Source: Pimelobacter sp. (GTDB taxonomy: Bacteria; Actinomycetota; Actinomycetes; Propionibacteriales; Nocardioidaceae). Taken from it: a DNA stretch of 64,000 nucleotides. The translations under genes were made by a program, and so were the position numbers. Positions 38,991-47,872 of this stretch are shown in pieces (within the stretch, counting starts at the first letter, position 1; each line of letters opens with the position of its first letter). The stretch lies in the NCBI GenBank assembly GCA_002698575.1, contig NZZG01000084.1, forward strand, positions 1-64,000, read 5' to 3'. Under the pieces are notes generated by a model. That model was not told the DNA's origin. It worked only from the letters and a program-made list of their open reading frames with translations, and made no database searches.

Positions 38991-41210
38991 ATGACGCAGA
39001 CGTCCACGCCGCAGGGGCGGCGACCCAGCCTGGCCCGCGACCGAGGACGCTCCGTCCTCGGCGCGGTCGTCAGCAACGTCGCCAACGTCCTGGTCATCCT
39101 GGTCATCGCCAGGATGCTGGGCGTCGGCGCGGTCGGTGAGTACACGCTCGCCTTCGCGGTCCGGGCGATCCTGCTGCTGGTGTGCGGCCTCGGCATGCGC
39201 ACGGCCATGACCCGCTTCGTGGCCGCACACCTCGCGACCGACGACCCCGGCGGTCTCCGGGGGGCGGTGGTGCTCGGCGTGTCCGTTCCGGTCGGGGTCG
39301 CGACGCTGGTGGCCGCCGGCTGGTTCGCCGCCGCCGACGTGCTCGCGACCTCGGTCTTCGACGAGCCCGAGCTCGCCACCACCATGCAGGTCGTGGCGTT
39401 GAGCCTGCCGTTCTTCGTCCTCGTCAACGTCGCGCTCGCCGCGACCCAGGGCTTCTCCTCGATGCAGGCCTACGTCTGGATCGGACAGGTGCTCGAGCCC
39501 GGGCTGAGGTTCGCCCTAACGCTCCTGCTCCTGCTGCTCGGTGGGGGGACCACGGCGGCGGCCTCGGCGCTGCTGGCCGCCAGCGTGGTCTCGGGAGTCG
39601 TGGCGCTGGTGACACTGGTGCGGATGGTCCGCAGCCTGACCCCGGCGCCGCGGACGTACCCGGGCAGAGCCCTGGCCAGCTTCGCGGGGACCAGCTGGGT
39701 GGCCTCGATGGCGACGCAGGGTCTCCTCTGGGCCGACGTGGTGATCCTGGGGGCGCTCGTGTCCACGGAGGAGGTCGGCGTCTACCAGGTCGCCGCCCGC
39801 GTCGTCCTGATCGGCATGTTCGTCATCACCGCTCTCAACGCCGCGGTGTCGGCGCGCATCGCGACCGCCTGGGTCCGCGGCGACATCGATGCCGTCGACG
39901 AGCGCTACACCGGGACCATCCTGTGGAGCTCGCGTCTGACCTGGCCGATGCTGGCCGGGCTGGTCGCCGTGCCGACCGCGGTGCTGCAGCTGTTCGGCTC
40001 CGGGTTCGGGGACGCCTCGACGGTGGTGCTCATCCTCGCGGTCGGTGCCGCGGCGGAGGTCCTCGGAGCGCCCTCGGCCGTGCTGCTGAACCAGATCGGG
40101 CGCAACGGCCTCAACCTCGTGATCAACGTGTCGTCGCTGCTCGTCAATGTCGGGTTGAACTTCGCCCTGATCCCCGGGTACGGCATCAACGGTGCGGCCT
40201 TCGCGTGGGCGTTCACCATGACCGTCGGTGCCGTCGTCCGGGTGGTCACGGTGCGCCGGGTCGCCACCGGGAGGTGGCCCTGGAGCCGGCCGCTGCTGGT
40301 GTCCCTCGGCGCAGCGCTCGCCGCAGCACTGCTGGCCGAGCTGGTCACCGACCTGCTTCCGGGCAACGAGTGGCTCAGGCTCGCCGTCGCCTCGGTGCTG
40401 GTGATCGGGCTGTACGGCTCGGTGGTGGTCCTGCGTGGTCTCAGCGGTGTCGAGCGCGATGCGCTGTCGCGGGCGATCGCGCTGCGGCTGCCCCAGCTGC
40501 GGCGCTGGCGCGTCCAACGCCAGCTCCGCCACGCCGCGAGCAGCGAGGCGCACCTGTCCGTCGACGAGCTGATCAGTCCGTTCCGGGCCGACGTGCTGGC
40601 ACGGGCAGACCTCTTCCGGCTCGCTCGCGAGCACGCCGACCTGCGGGTCAACGACGAGGCGGGCTTCCTGCGGCTCGCCCGCGCCGGTGGCTACGGGGCG
40701 TGGTTCGACGAGATCCTCGTCCACAAGGGCCACGTGCCCGGGACGGACACGGCCAGCCTGGAGCGCACCTTCCGTTCGATCGTCCGCTCGAGCCTGCAGC
40801 TGCTCGACCGGCAGGACGCGCTCGGGCGTGAGTCGCTCGGCAAGGTCACCGTCACCCGGGTGACGGCCGGCACCGAGATCGACGGCTGGAGCCTCGCCGA
40901 GGACCGGTGGGTCCTCCTGGACGGCGGGCACCGGGTCGCGCTCGCGGTCCTCGAGGGGGTCGAGACCCTGGCTCCCGAGGAGTACGCCGTGGTCAGCGGT
41001 CAGCTGCCGCCCAACAACACGGCTCGGCTGCTGGAGTCCGGCCGGCTGTCCGAGGGCGAGGCGGTGCAGTTCCTGGCGCGCGGGCTGGTGGCGCCCGAGG
41101 ACCGGGACCGGGTGCACAGCTGGGGCCAGCTGCTCGAGTGCCTCGCCCCGGGGCGTCGCGCGGACGTCGAACGCTGGCCGGAGGTGGGCGCGGCCAGCGG
41201 CACCCGCTGA
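38991..41210 (+). CDS. Wzx-type polysaccharide flippase fused to a ParB-like C-terminal domain
   Basis: The 739-aa protein has an MOP-superfamily flippase at residues 20-485 with about 14 hydrophobic segments (starting VLGAVVSNVANVLVILVIARMLG and including the INGAAFAWAFTMTVGAVVRVV repeat region). It should move lipid-linked glycan across the membrane. A cytosolic tail of about 250 residues follows (from LPQLRRWRVQRQLR). In it, WVLLDGGHRVALAVLEG (640-656) matches the DGxHR core of ParB/sulfiredoxin-like domains. That combination is unusual for a flippase. No Wzy polymerase is seen in the locus. GGAAGG precedes ATG 38991. It closes the exopolysaccharide gene set. Confidence 0.85.
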   Translation: MTQTSTPQGRRPSLARDRGRSVLGAVVSNVANVLVILVIARMLGVGAVGEYTLAFAVRAILLLVCGLGMRTAMTRFVAAHLATDDPGGLRGAVVLGVSVPVGVATLVAAGWFAAADVLATSVFDEPELATTMQVVALSLPFFVLVNVALAATQGFSSMQAYVWIGQVLEPGLRFALTLLLLLLGGGTTAAASALLAASVVSGVVALVTLVRMVRSLTPAPRTYPGRALASFAGTSWVASMATQGLLWADVVILGALVSTEEVGVYQVAARVVLIGMFVITALNAAVSARIATAWVRGDIDAVDERYTGTILWSSRLTWPMLAGLVAVPTAVLQLFGSGFGDASTVVLILAVGAAAEVLGAPSAVLLNQIGRNGLNLVINVSSLLVNVGLNFALIPGYGINGAAFAWAFTMTVGAVVRVVTVRRVATGRWPWSRPLLVSLGAALAAALLAELVTDLLPGNEWLRLAVASVLVIGLYGSVVVLRGLSGVERDALSRAIALRLPQLRRWRVQRQLRHAASSEAHLSVDELISPFRADVLARADLFRLAREHADLRVNDEAGFLRLARAGGYGAWFDEILVHKGHVPGTDTASLERTFRSIVRSSLQLLDRQDALGRESLGKVTVTRVTAGTEIDGWSLAEDRWVLLDGGHRVALAVLEGVETLAPEEYAVVSGQLPPNNTARLLESGRLSEGEAVQFLARGLVAPEDRDRVHSWGQLLECLAPGRRADVERWPEVGAASGTR

Positions 41211-41371
41211 GCTGCGTGGCGGCAGGAGCTCTTTCGGCGCGTCCCGGACGGGCGCGTCGCGTACGCACGGCACGCACAGCACCCACGTCGGCTCGACCGG
41301 CCATGACGGGACAGGCCCTAGTCTGAAGGCCCTGCTGCTCCCAGCGTCCCGACACCGCCCAGAGGTGGCCC

Positions 41372-42259
41372 GTGCTGTTCCCCGAGTCCCGTGCAGCCCT
41401 CGACCTGGCCGCCGGGGAGCCTGCGGTCTTCGCCCGGGGCTACGACATCGCGGCCGCCCGGGAGCAGGCCAGGCTGGTCGCCGCCGCGCAGCCTCGCGAG
41501 GACGTCGAGGAGGTGAGCGACGTCGACGCCGGCGGCGTCCCGTGCCGCGTCTACCGACCGACCGGTGCGCTCCCGGGAAGCGTCGTCCACCTGCACGGCG
41601 GAGGCTTCGTCTTCAACGACATCGACGTCCACGACGCCTCGGCGCGCCGGCTGGCCAACCGGTCGGGTCGGACCGTGCTCAGTGTCGACTACCGGCTGGC
41701 GCCCGAGCACCCGTTCCCGGCCGCCCCCGACGACGTCGACAGCGTGCTCGAGTGGATCGACCGTGAGGGTCCCCGCCACGGGCTCGCCGGGCCGCTCCTG
41801 GCCCACGGGGACAGCGCGGGAGCCAACCTCGCGCTGGTGGCGGCGCTGCGGCACCCGGGCCGCTTCGCCTGCCTGGCCCTGATCTACCCGTTCCTCGATC
41901 CCACGGCCCGCTTCGACTCGCACCACACCGAGACCGAGGGCTTCGACCCGCAGGAGGTGGCCTGGTACTGGACGCAGTACTCCGGCGGCGACCCCGACCT
42001 GTACGACGACCCCGACCTCGCACCGCTGCTCTCCGACAAGCTCTGGACCCTCCCGCCGACCCTGGTGATGACCTCCGAGCACGACCCGTTGCGCGGCGAG
42101 GGCGAGCACCTGGCCCGGATGATCGCGCAGCAGGGGGTGCAGGTCGTCGCGACGCGCTACCTCGGTCAGCTGCACGGCTTCTGGCGGCACCCGGACGCGT
42201 TCGCGGCCGCTGAACCGCTCATGGGGCAGGTGGCCTCGTTCCTCTCCGCCCACGGCTGA
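41372..42259 (+). CDS. Alpha/beta hydrolase of the hormone-sensitive-lipase family (acyl esterase)
   Basis: The 295-aa enzyme hydrolyses short acyl esters. The oxyanion motif HGGGF is at 75-79 and the nucleophile Ser148 in GDSAGAN; an acidic residue in EHDPLRGEG and the His in QLHGFW complete the triad. No signal peptide is present. GTG 41372 follows GAGG with workable spacing, and a TAGTCT box at about 41319 may be its -10. It is 12 nt upstream of rpiB in the same direction. The natural substrate is unknown; acetylated sugars of the adjacent polysaccharide are one possibility. Confidence 0.88.
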   Translation: MLFPESRAALDLAAGEPAVFARGYDIAAAREQARLVAAAQPREDVEEVSDVDAGGVPCRVYRPTGALPGSVVHLHGGGFVFNDIDVHDASARRLANRSGRTVLSVDYRLAPEHPFPAAPDDVDSVLEWIDREGPRHGLAGPLLAHGDSAGANLALVAALRHPGRFACLALIYPFLDPTARFDSHHTETEGFDPQEVAWYWTQYSGGDPDLYDDPDLAPLLSDKLWTLPPTLVMTSEHDPLRGEGEHLARMIAQQGVQVVATRYLGQLHGFWRHPDAFAAAEPLMGQVASFLSAHG

Positions 42260-42271
42260 GAGACTTCGCGC

Positions 42272-42826
42272 ATGCGCGTGCACCTGGGCAGTGACCATGC
42301 CGGCCTCGAGCTGAAGGACCACCTCAGCCGGTGGCTGAGCGACCACGACTACGAGCCGGTCGACCACGGTCCCTTCGTCTACGACGCCCTCGACGACTAC
42401 CCCGTGTTCTGCCTGCGGGCCGCCGAGGGCGTGGCTCGGGACCGCGCTGCGGGCCTCGACAGCCTGGGCGTCGTGGTCGGCGGGTCCGGCAACGGCGAGC
42501 AGATGGCGGCCAACAAGGTCGCCGGCATCCGCTGCGCGCTGGTCTGGTCCGACGACACCGCTCGGCTCGCCCGCGAGCACAACGATGCCCAGGTGGTCTC
42601 CGTGGGCGGGCGAATGCACACCCTCGAGGAGATGACTCGGTTCGTCGAGCTCTTCCTGGCCGAGCCGTTCAGCCACGACGAGCGCCACGTCCGCCGGATC
42701 GGTCTGATGGCCGACTACGAGCGGACCCGGGTCCTGCCGGAGCTGCCGGGGTCGGCCGTCGGTCGCGGCCCGGCGGACCCGGCGGACGCACCCGGCGGGG
42801 CCGGGCCCACCGGGGCCGATGCCTGA
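42272..42826 (+). CDS. rpiB: Ribose-5-phosphate isomerase B
   Basis: The 184-aa cytosolic enzyme interconverts ribose-5-phosphate and ribulose-5-phosphate. MRVHLGSDHAGLELK is the conserved start, with His9 in the active site. GGSGNGEQMAANK (70-82) carries the Glu that serves as base in the actinobacterial subfamily, where the usual Cys is absent. REHNDAQVVSVGGR follows. The C-terminal 25 residues are Gly/Ala/Pro-rich and extra. The gene overlaps the glycosylase gene by 8 nt; this pair is conserved in actinobacteria. Confidence 0.95.
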   Translation: MRVHLGSDHAGLELKDHLSRWLSDHDYEPVDHGPFVYDALDDYPVFCLRAAEGVARDRAAGLDSLGVVVGGSGNGEQMAANKVAGIRCALVWSDDTARLAREHNDAQVVSVGGRMHTLEEMTRFVELFLAEPFSHDERHVRRIGLMADYERTRVLPELPGSAVGRGPADPADAPGGAGPTGADA

Positions 42827-43655
42827 GGGCCACACCCTCCACCGCCTCGCCCGTCACCTCACCGAGGCCTTCGCCGCGACGCCGGTCTCGGTGACCAGCC
42901 CGCAGGGCCGCTTCGCCGAGTCGGCCGCACGGCTCGACGGTGACGTGCTCGTGGGCGCGGAGGCGTGGGGCAAGCAGCTGTTCGTCGAGTTCGTGGGCGA
43001 GCGCTTCATCCACGTCCACCTCGGCCTCATCGGCAGGTTCGACCTGCACCCGTACGTCGACCAGGTGCCACCCCCGGTGGGTCAGGTGCGGTTGCGCCTC
43101 GTCGGTGAGACGGCGTACGCCGACCTGCGCGGCGCCTCCGCGTGCGACCTGTGGACCGCGAGCCAGCGGGACGCCGTGGCGGCAGCGGCCGGACCCGATC
43201 CGCTTCGCGAGGACGCCGACCCGGAGCGGGCCTGGGACCGCGTCCGACGCAGCCGCCTGCCCATCGGCGCCCTGCTGATGGACCAGTCGGTGCTCGCGGG
43301 AGTGGGGAACGTCTACCGCGCCGAGCTGCTCTTCCGGGCCGGGATGCACCCGCTGCGACCGGGCAGCACCCTGAGGTCGCGACAGTGGCAGGCACTGTGG
43401 GACGACCTGGTGCCGCTGATGGCCGAGGGGGTGCGAACCGGCCGGATCGACACGGTGCGGGCCGAGCACACACCGCAGGCGATGGGCCGGGCGCCACGCG
43501 TCGACGACCACGGGGGAGAGGTCTACGTCTATCGCCGTCACGGCCTTCCGTGCCTGGTGTGCGGGCGACGCGTCAGCATCGAGACCCTCCGGGCGAGGAA
43601 CTCCTACTGGTGTTCGCGATGCCAGCCCGTGTTCCGCTCGCGAGCCGTACGCTGA
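42819..43655 (+). CDS. Fpg/Nei-family DNA glycosylase-AP lyase (Nei2-like)
   Basis: The 278-aa enzyme excises oxidised bases. The start MPEGHTLHRLA gives the catalytic Pro2 and Glu3 of the family, and the PEGH form is Nei-like, not Fpg-like (PELPE). The helix-two-turn-helix region contains LMDQSVLAGVGNVYRAELLF, with the Asn used in DNA binding. A C-terminal zinc finger CLVCGRRV and WCSRCQ supplies four cysteines. The ATG lies inside the end of rpiB. It adds to the DNA repair functions in the window (LigC, LigD-polymerase). Confidence 0.93.
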   Translation: MPEGHTLHRLARHLTEAFAATPVSVTSPQGRFAESAARLDGDVLVGAEAWGKQLFVEFVGERFIHVHLGLIGRFDLHPYVDQVPPPVGQVRLRLVGETAYADLRGASACDLWTASQRDAVAAAAGPDPLREDADPERAWDRVRRSRLPIGALLMDQSVLAGVGNVYRAELLFRAGMHPLRPGSTLRSRQWQALWDDLVPLMAEGVRTGRIDTVRAEHTPQAMGRAPRVDDHGGEVYVYRRHGLPCLVCGRRVSIETLRARNSYWCSRCQPVFRSRAVR

Positions 43656-43715
43656 GCCCACCACCTGCTGCACCCAGGCTCGGCTGCACCGCAGCACCAG
43701 AGAGGCGACACCCCG

Positions 43716-44819
43716 ATGACCACCGCGACGTCGGCGACCACCCGGTCGCCCCTGGCGGGCCTGCGGCTGCGGTGGGTGCGGCTGCGGCGACGCAGGGACA
43801 GCCTGGAGCTGCGCGTCGCGCTCGGGCTCGGTTTGCTCGCCGTGGTGATCACCTCGTTGGTCGCCCTGGCGCCGACCGCGATGCCGTTCACCAGCCTGGT
43901 GATCCCGGTCGTCGTCGGGAGCCTCTTCCTCGGACCGCGGACCCTGCCGTGGTTCGTCCTCTTCGTGGTCGCGATGCTCGCCATCGCGATGGCCAACCAG
44001 GAGACCCTCACCAGCCGGACCCTCGGCGCGGCCGGTGTCCAGTTCTCGGTCTGCCTGATCGTCTTCCTCACCAGCCTGAGGCGCTCGCGGCTCGGGGTGG
44101 CGGGCCTGCGCGGCGAGACGATGTTCGTCGACCTGCGCGACCGGATCCTCAACCAGGGCACGATCCCGGACCTGCCGACGGGCTGGGTCGTCGAGTCGGC
44201 GCTGGACTCGGCGGGCGGGACGGCCTTCGCCGGCGACTTCATCGTCGCCGCTCGCTCCCCCGACGGCTCGTCGATGCAGCTGGTGGTGGTCGACGTCTCC
44301 GGCAAGGGCGAGGAGGCAGGGACCCGCGCGCTGCTGCTCTCCGGTGCCTTCGGCGGTCTGCTGGGCGCGCTCCCGCCCGACGGGTTCCTTCCCGCCGCCA
44401 ACGAGTACCTGCTGCGCCAGGACTGGGCGGAGGGCTTCGCCACCGCCATCCACCTGTGGGTCGACCTGGCCACCGGCGACTTCGAGGTGCGGACGGCGGG
44501 CCACCCGCCGGCCGCCCACCGGACCGCGGGCGCCGGCCGGTGGGCGGTGCTGCGCAGCGACGGACCGGTGCTCGGACTCATCGAGGACGCCGAGTTCACG
44601 TGCGTCCCCGGTCACCTGGGGCGAGGCGACGCCGTGCTGCTCTACACCGACGGGATGGTGGAGGAGCCACGACGTGACATCGACCTGGGTATCGATCGGA
44701 TGCTGGGGGAGGCCGAGTCGCTGCTGCGTGGCTCCTTCGTCGGGGCCGCCCAGCGGCTGGTGACGTCGCTGGGCTCGCGCGGCGACGACCGGGCGATGGT
44801 GGTCGTGCACCACACGTGA
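43716..44819 (+). CDS. Membrane-anchored SpoIIE/PP2C-type phosphatase
   Basis: The 367-aa protein has about four hydrophobic helices in residues 33-128 (LGLGLLAVVITSLVALAP and others), then a SpoIIE-type Ser/Thr phosphatase domain at 150-367. Metal-binding aspartates are in GDFIVAA, VVVDVSGKGEEAGTRAL, LLYTDGMVEE and GDDRAMVVV. Such RsbU-like enzymes dephosphorylate anti-sigma antagonists and control stress sigma factors. No sigma factor, anti-sigma or antagonist gene is adjacent, so the partner is elsewhere. There is no GAF or PAS sensor, so the membrane part may sense the signal. Confidence 0.9.
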   Translation: MTTATSATTRSPLAGLRLRWVRLRRRRDSLELRVALGLGLLAVVITSLVALAPTAMPFTSLVIPVVVGSLFLGPRTLPWFVLFVVAMLAIAMANQETLTSRTLGAAGVQFSVCLIVFLTSLRRSRLGVAGLRGETMFVDLRDRILNQGTIPDLPTGWVVESALDSAGGTAFAGDFIVAARSPDGSSMQLVVVDVSGKGEEAGTRALLLSGAFGGLLGALPPDGFLPAANEYLLRQDWAEGFATAIHLWVDLATGDFEVRTAGHPPAAHRTAGAGRWAVLRSDGPVLGLIEDAEFTCVPGHLGRGDAVLLYTDGMVEEPRRDIDLGIDRMLGEAESLLRGSFVGAAQRLVTSLGSRGDDRAMVVVHHT

Positions 44820-44911
44820 GTCCCACCCGCCTGCGGCCGGGCCGGTGCCGGTTGGGCGTCCGGCCGGGCACTGTGGCACGATTCAGGGGTTCCGAACGCG
44901 TTTCGGGGCGC

Positions 44912-44985
44912 GGGGATGTAGCTCAATGGTAGAGCCTCAGTCTTCCAAACTGACCACGCGGGTTCGATTCCCGTCATCCCCTCCA
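44912..44985 (+). tRNA. tRNA-Gly (anticodon TCC)
   Basis: All arms fold: acceptor GGGGATG/CATCCCC, D-arm with TAGCTCAATGGTAGAGC, anticodon stem TCAGT/ACTGA around CTTCCAA (anticodon 44944-44946), and T-arm GCGGG-TTCGATT-CCCGT. The 3' CCA is encoded. Confidence 0.97.
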
Positions 44986-45019
44986 AGCGGTCCTCCGGCC
45001 ACCCCGGATGCCGTCTTGG

Positions 45020-45092
45020 CGGGGCGTAGCGTAGTGGCTAGCGCGCCTGCTTTGGGAGCAGGAGACCGCAGGTTCGAGTCCTGTCGCCCCGA
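45020..45092 (+). tRNA. tRNA-Pro (anticodon TGG)
   Basis: Acceptor CGGGGCG/CGCCCCG, D-arm TAGCGTAGTGGCTAGCGC, anticodon stem CCTGC/GCAGG around TTTGGGA (anticodon 45053-45055) and T-arm GCAGG-TTCGAGT-CCTGT. CCA is not encoded. It is 34 nt after tRNA-Gly, probably cotranscribed. Confidence 0.97.
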
Positions 45093-45216
45093 CCCCGAGT
45101 TTGTGTTCGACCTGCATGCCTGGCTTGACTAGCAGCACCACGAGCCACCACCCAGCACCACCACCGATCGATCAGACCTGACCAGCAGCACCCCTGGACC
45201 TAGAGGAGACACCCCT

Positions 45217-46611
45217 GTGAAGAGCGCCGTCGAGACCGTGAGCCCGACCCGGGCCAAGCTCACCGTCGAGGTGCCTTTCGAGGAGCTCCAGCCGAGCCTT
45301 GATGCCGCCTACAAGAAGATCGCCCAGCAGATCAACATCCCCGGCTTCCGCCGCGGGAAGGTGCCGCCGATGGTCATCGACCGTCAGGTCGGCCGGGCGG
45401 CGGTCCTCGACGAGGCCGTCAACGAGGTGCTGCCGCAGAAGTACGTCGAGGCGCTCGAGGAGAACTCGCTGACGCCCGTCGCGCAGCCGGAGATCGAGGT
45501 CACCAAGTTCGAGGACAACGACGTCCCGGAGTTCACCGCCGAGGTGGACGTCCGTCCCGAGATCACCCTGCCCGACTACACCGGGCTGTCGGCCCAGGTC
45601 GACGACATCGAGCTGAGCGACGCCGAGGTCACCGAGCAGGTCGAGGCCCTGCGTGAGCGCTTCGCCACGCTGCGCGACGTCGAGCGCGCCGCTGCCGACG
45701 GCGACTTCGTGGTGCTCGACCTCAAGGCGAGCCAGGACGGCGAGGTCGTCGAGGGCGCCGAGGTGTCCGGGATGAGCTACCGCGTGGGCCGCGGCGGCAT
45801 GATCGACGGCCTCGACGAGGCCCTCGTCGGGCTCGAGCCCGGTGGCGAGGCCACCTTCGAGAGCGAGCTCGTCGGTGGCGACCTGGTCGGCACCAAGGTC
45901 GAGGTCGCGGTCAGCATCAGCCAGGTGCAGGAGCAGGACCTTCCCGAGCTCGACGACGAGTTCGCCCAGCTGGCCTCCGAGTTCGACACGATCGAGGAGC
46001 TCACCGCCGACGTGCGCGAGCGCCTGGGTCGCGGCAAGCGTCTCGAGCAGGCCGCCGCGGCGCGTGACGCCGTGCTCGAGGGCATGCTCGAGACGATGGA
46101 GATCCCGCTCCCCGAGACGATCGTGACCGACGAGCTGAACGCCCGTCGCCAGAGCATCGAGCAGCAGCTCGCCCAGGCCGGCATGACCATGGAGGCCTAC
46201 CTCGAGGACGAGAAGCAGACCGTCGACGAGTTCGAGGCCGACCTCGAGCGTCGCGTGCGCGACGCCGTCGGTGCCCAGTTCGTGCTCGACGAGATCGCCA
46301 AGGCCGAGGAGATCGGCGTCGACCAGAACGAGCTCTCCCAGCACCTCGTCCGGCGCGCGCAGCAGTCCGGCCAGGACCCGCAGGAATTCGCCAACCACAT
46401 GTTCGAGCACAACCACGTGCCGGACCTGGTGCAGGAGATCCTGCGCGGCAAGGCGCTGGCCATCCTCGTGGAGTCCGCGACCGTCACCGACGCCTCGGGC
46501 AACCCGGTCGAGCTCAAGCGCCTGCTTCCCGACGGCACCATCGCCGAGGAGGAGCCGGAGGCCGACGTCGAGGAGTCCCCCGCGGACCAGGACGCGTCCG
46601 CCGAGGACTGA
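45217..46611 (+). CDS. tig: Trigger factor (ribosome-associated chaperone and prolyl isomerase)
   Basis: The 464-aa protein binds the exit tunnel and folds new chains. The N-terminal domain has the ribosome-docking signature GFRRGKVPP (residues 46-54). The FKBP-type isomerase domain (about 160-245) includes YRVGRGGMIDGLDEALVGL. The C-terminal helical arms run to about 430 and the tail is acidic (EEEPEADVEESPADQDASAED). GAGGAG lies 8 nt before GTG 45217. It precedes the clpP genes as in most bacteria, but here with two accessory genes between. A strong hairpin follows 10 nt after the stop. Confidence 0.97.
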   Translation: MKSAVETVSPTRAKLTVEVPFEELQPSLDAAYKKIAQQINIPGFRRGKVPPMVIDRQVGRAAVLDEAVNEVLPQKYVEALEENSLTPVAQPEIEVTKFEDNDVPEFTAEVDVRPEITLPDYTGLSAQVDDIELSDAEVTEQVEALRERFATLRDVERAAADGDFVVLDLKASQDGEVVEGAEVSGMSYRVGRGGMIDGLDEALVGLEPGGEATFESELVGGDLVGTKVEVAVSISQVQEQDLPELDDEFAQLASEFDTIEELTADVRERLGRGKRLEQAAAARDAVLEGMLETMEIPLPETIVTDELNARRQSIEQQLAQAGMTMEAYLEDEKQTVDEFEADLERRVRDAVGAQFVLDEIAKAEEIGVDQNELSQHLVRRAQQSGQDPQEFANHMFEHNHVPDLVQEILRGKALAILVESATVTDASGNPVELKRLLPDGTIAEEEPEADVEESPADQDASAED

Positions 46612-46621
46612 TCGTTCCACC

Positions 46622-46653
46622 GCCCCTCAGTGCACAGATGTGCACTGAGGGGC
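46622..46653 (+). terminator. 14-bp perfect hairpin after tig, overlapping the next promoter region
   Basis: GCCCCTCAGTGCAC and its exact complement enclose an AGAT loop. It starts 10 nt after the tig stop and has no U-tract (CTATCG follows), which is common for actinobacterial terminators. It also ends directly before the -10 of the next gene, so as DNA it could be an operator. Confidence 0.6.
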
Positions 46654-46659
46654 TATCGT
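46654..46659 (+). promoter_or_regulatory. Leaderless -10 of the lipase-like gene
   Basis: TATCGT is followed by 7 nt and ATG 46667. The -35 position would fall in the right half of the preceding hairpin sequence. Confidence 0.5.
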
Positions 46660-46666
46660 GAGGCAC

Positions 46667-47845
46667 ATGACCACGACCGGGCCCCGCGTCCTCGACGCCC
46701 TCTCGCTGCTCTCCGAGGTCGCCGACCAGGTGGTGGTGGGCAGCGTCCGCGACACCCACCTCGCCTGGTCCGAGCGGACCCACGGGCTGACCCGTCGCGT
46801 CGCCGGGCCCGGGGCGAGCCTCCCCGAGGCGCTGCACCGCGGGATCGCGGGCGCCGTGTACGGCGGCATCGGCCTGGGTCTCAAGGCCGCCTCCCTCGGC
46901 TTGGACAAGGCGGCCGAGGCCGGTCTCGGTCCGCACCTGGAGGACTCGCCGCGGGGTCGCTTCGTCAGCTCAGCGGTCAACGGGCTGATCGGCGACCGGC
47001 TGCTGCGCGAGCGGCCGCAGATGGCGATCCCGATGGCGGTGCGGCACGACGGTCGCGACGTCGCCCCCCAGCGCGAGGACCTGTCCACAGCCTTCCCCGA
47101 CGCGACCGGCGAGGTCGTGGTGTTCTTGCACGGCCTGTGCGAGAACGAGTCCTACTGGCGTCGCCACCGCGACCGCACGGGCACGACGTACGGCGAGTCG
47201 TTGGCCGAGCACGGCTGGACGCCCCTCTACCTGCGCGCCAACAGCGGCTTGTCCCTGCGCGAGAACGGCGTGGCCCTGGCCGCCCTGATGCGGCGCCTCG
47301 TCGAGCAGTGGCCGGTGCCGGTCTCGCGGATCTGCCTGGTCGGGCACTCGATGGGCGGCCTGGTGATCCGCGCCGCGGGAGCCGTCAGCGCCGAGCCGGT
47401 CTCCTCGGAGACGGTCGACTGGAACGACCTGGTCACCGACGTCGTCACCCTCGGCACCCCGCACCTCGGAGCGCCCATCGCCTGGGGCATCGGCCACGGC
47501 AGTCGCGGCCTGGGCCTGCTGCCGGAGACCGCCGCCTTCGGGCGGATCCTCGACTGGCGCTCCGTGGGGGTCCACGACCTGGTGGTCGGCCTGGCCGAGG
47601 ACGTGCCGCCGTTGCCGCACGCTCGCTACCACCTCGTGTGCGCCACGCTCAGCGGGTCGCAGCGGCACCCGGTGGGTCATGTCGTCGGCGACCTCCTGGT
47701 GCGTCCGCGCTCGGCGTACGGCACCGACCGTCGGGGCCGCGAGCTCTTCCCCGGAGCCGACCGCCTCCACGTGGGGCGCACCGACCACTTCGGCCTGCTC
47801 AACCACCCCGAAGTGCTCTCCGCCCTGCGGACCTGGCTCACCTGA
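46667..47845 (+). CDS. PGAP1/lipase-like alpha/beta hydrolase
   Basis: The 392-aa cytosolic protein has a helical N-terminal third (to about 115) and an alpha/beta-hydrolase domain: the strand-turn VVFLHGLCENESYW supplies the oxyanion region, the nucleophile Ser is in LVGHSMGGLVIR (about residue 228), and LGTPHLGAP follows, typical of PGAP1/LipA-like enzymes. Asp and His candidates lie in GADRLHVGRTDHFGLLNHPEV. ATG 46667 agrees with the -10 box. The substrate is unknown. It lies between tig and the clpP genes, a place that usually has no such gene. Confidence 0.8.
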   Translation: MTTTGPRVLDALSLLSEVADQVVVGSVRDTHLAWSERTHGLTRRVAGPGASLPEALHRGIAGAVYGGIGLGLKAASLGLDKAAEAGLGPHLEDSPRGRFVSSAVNGLIGDRLLRERPQMAIPMAVRHDGRDVAPQREDLSTAFPDATGEVVVFLHGLCENESYWRRHRDRTGTTYGESLAEHGWTPLYLRANSGLSLRENGVALAALMRRLVEQWPVPVSRICLVGHSMGGLVIRAAGAVSAEPVSSETVDWNDLVTDVVTLGTPHLGAPIAWGIGHGSRGLGLLPETAAFGRILDWRSVGVHDLVVGLAEDVPPLPHARYHLVCATLSGSQRHPVGHVVGDLLVRPRSAYGTDRRGRELFPGADRLHVGRTDHFGLLNHPEVLSALRTWLT

Positions 47846-47859
47846 CCGGTCGGTTCGGG

Positions 47860-47865
47860 CAGGAT
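47860..47865 (+). promoter_or_regulatory. Candidate leaderless -10 of the SRPBCC gene
   Basis: CAGGAT ends 7 nt before ATG 47873. The first base differs from consensus but the spacing is the same as elsewhere. Confidence 0.4.
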
Positions 47866-47872
47866 GGCGGCC

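Noticed and set aside
35358..39230. Long reverse-strand reading frame antisense to the propeller protein
   Set aside because: Low-complexity Arg/Val/His-rich translation, no domain; the forward frame has a signal peptide and clear domains.
29914..41210. Complete Wzx/Wzy-dependent polysaccharide pathway
   Set aside because: Priming enzyme, two glycosyltransferases and flippase are visible, but no Wzy polymerase or chain-length tyrosine kinase was found in the window.
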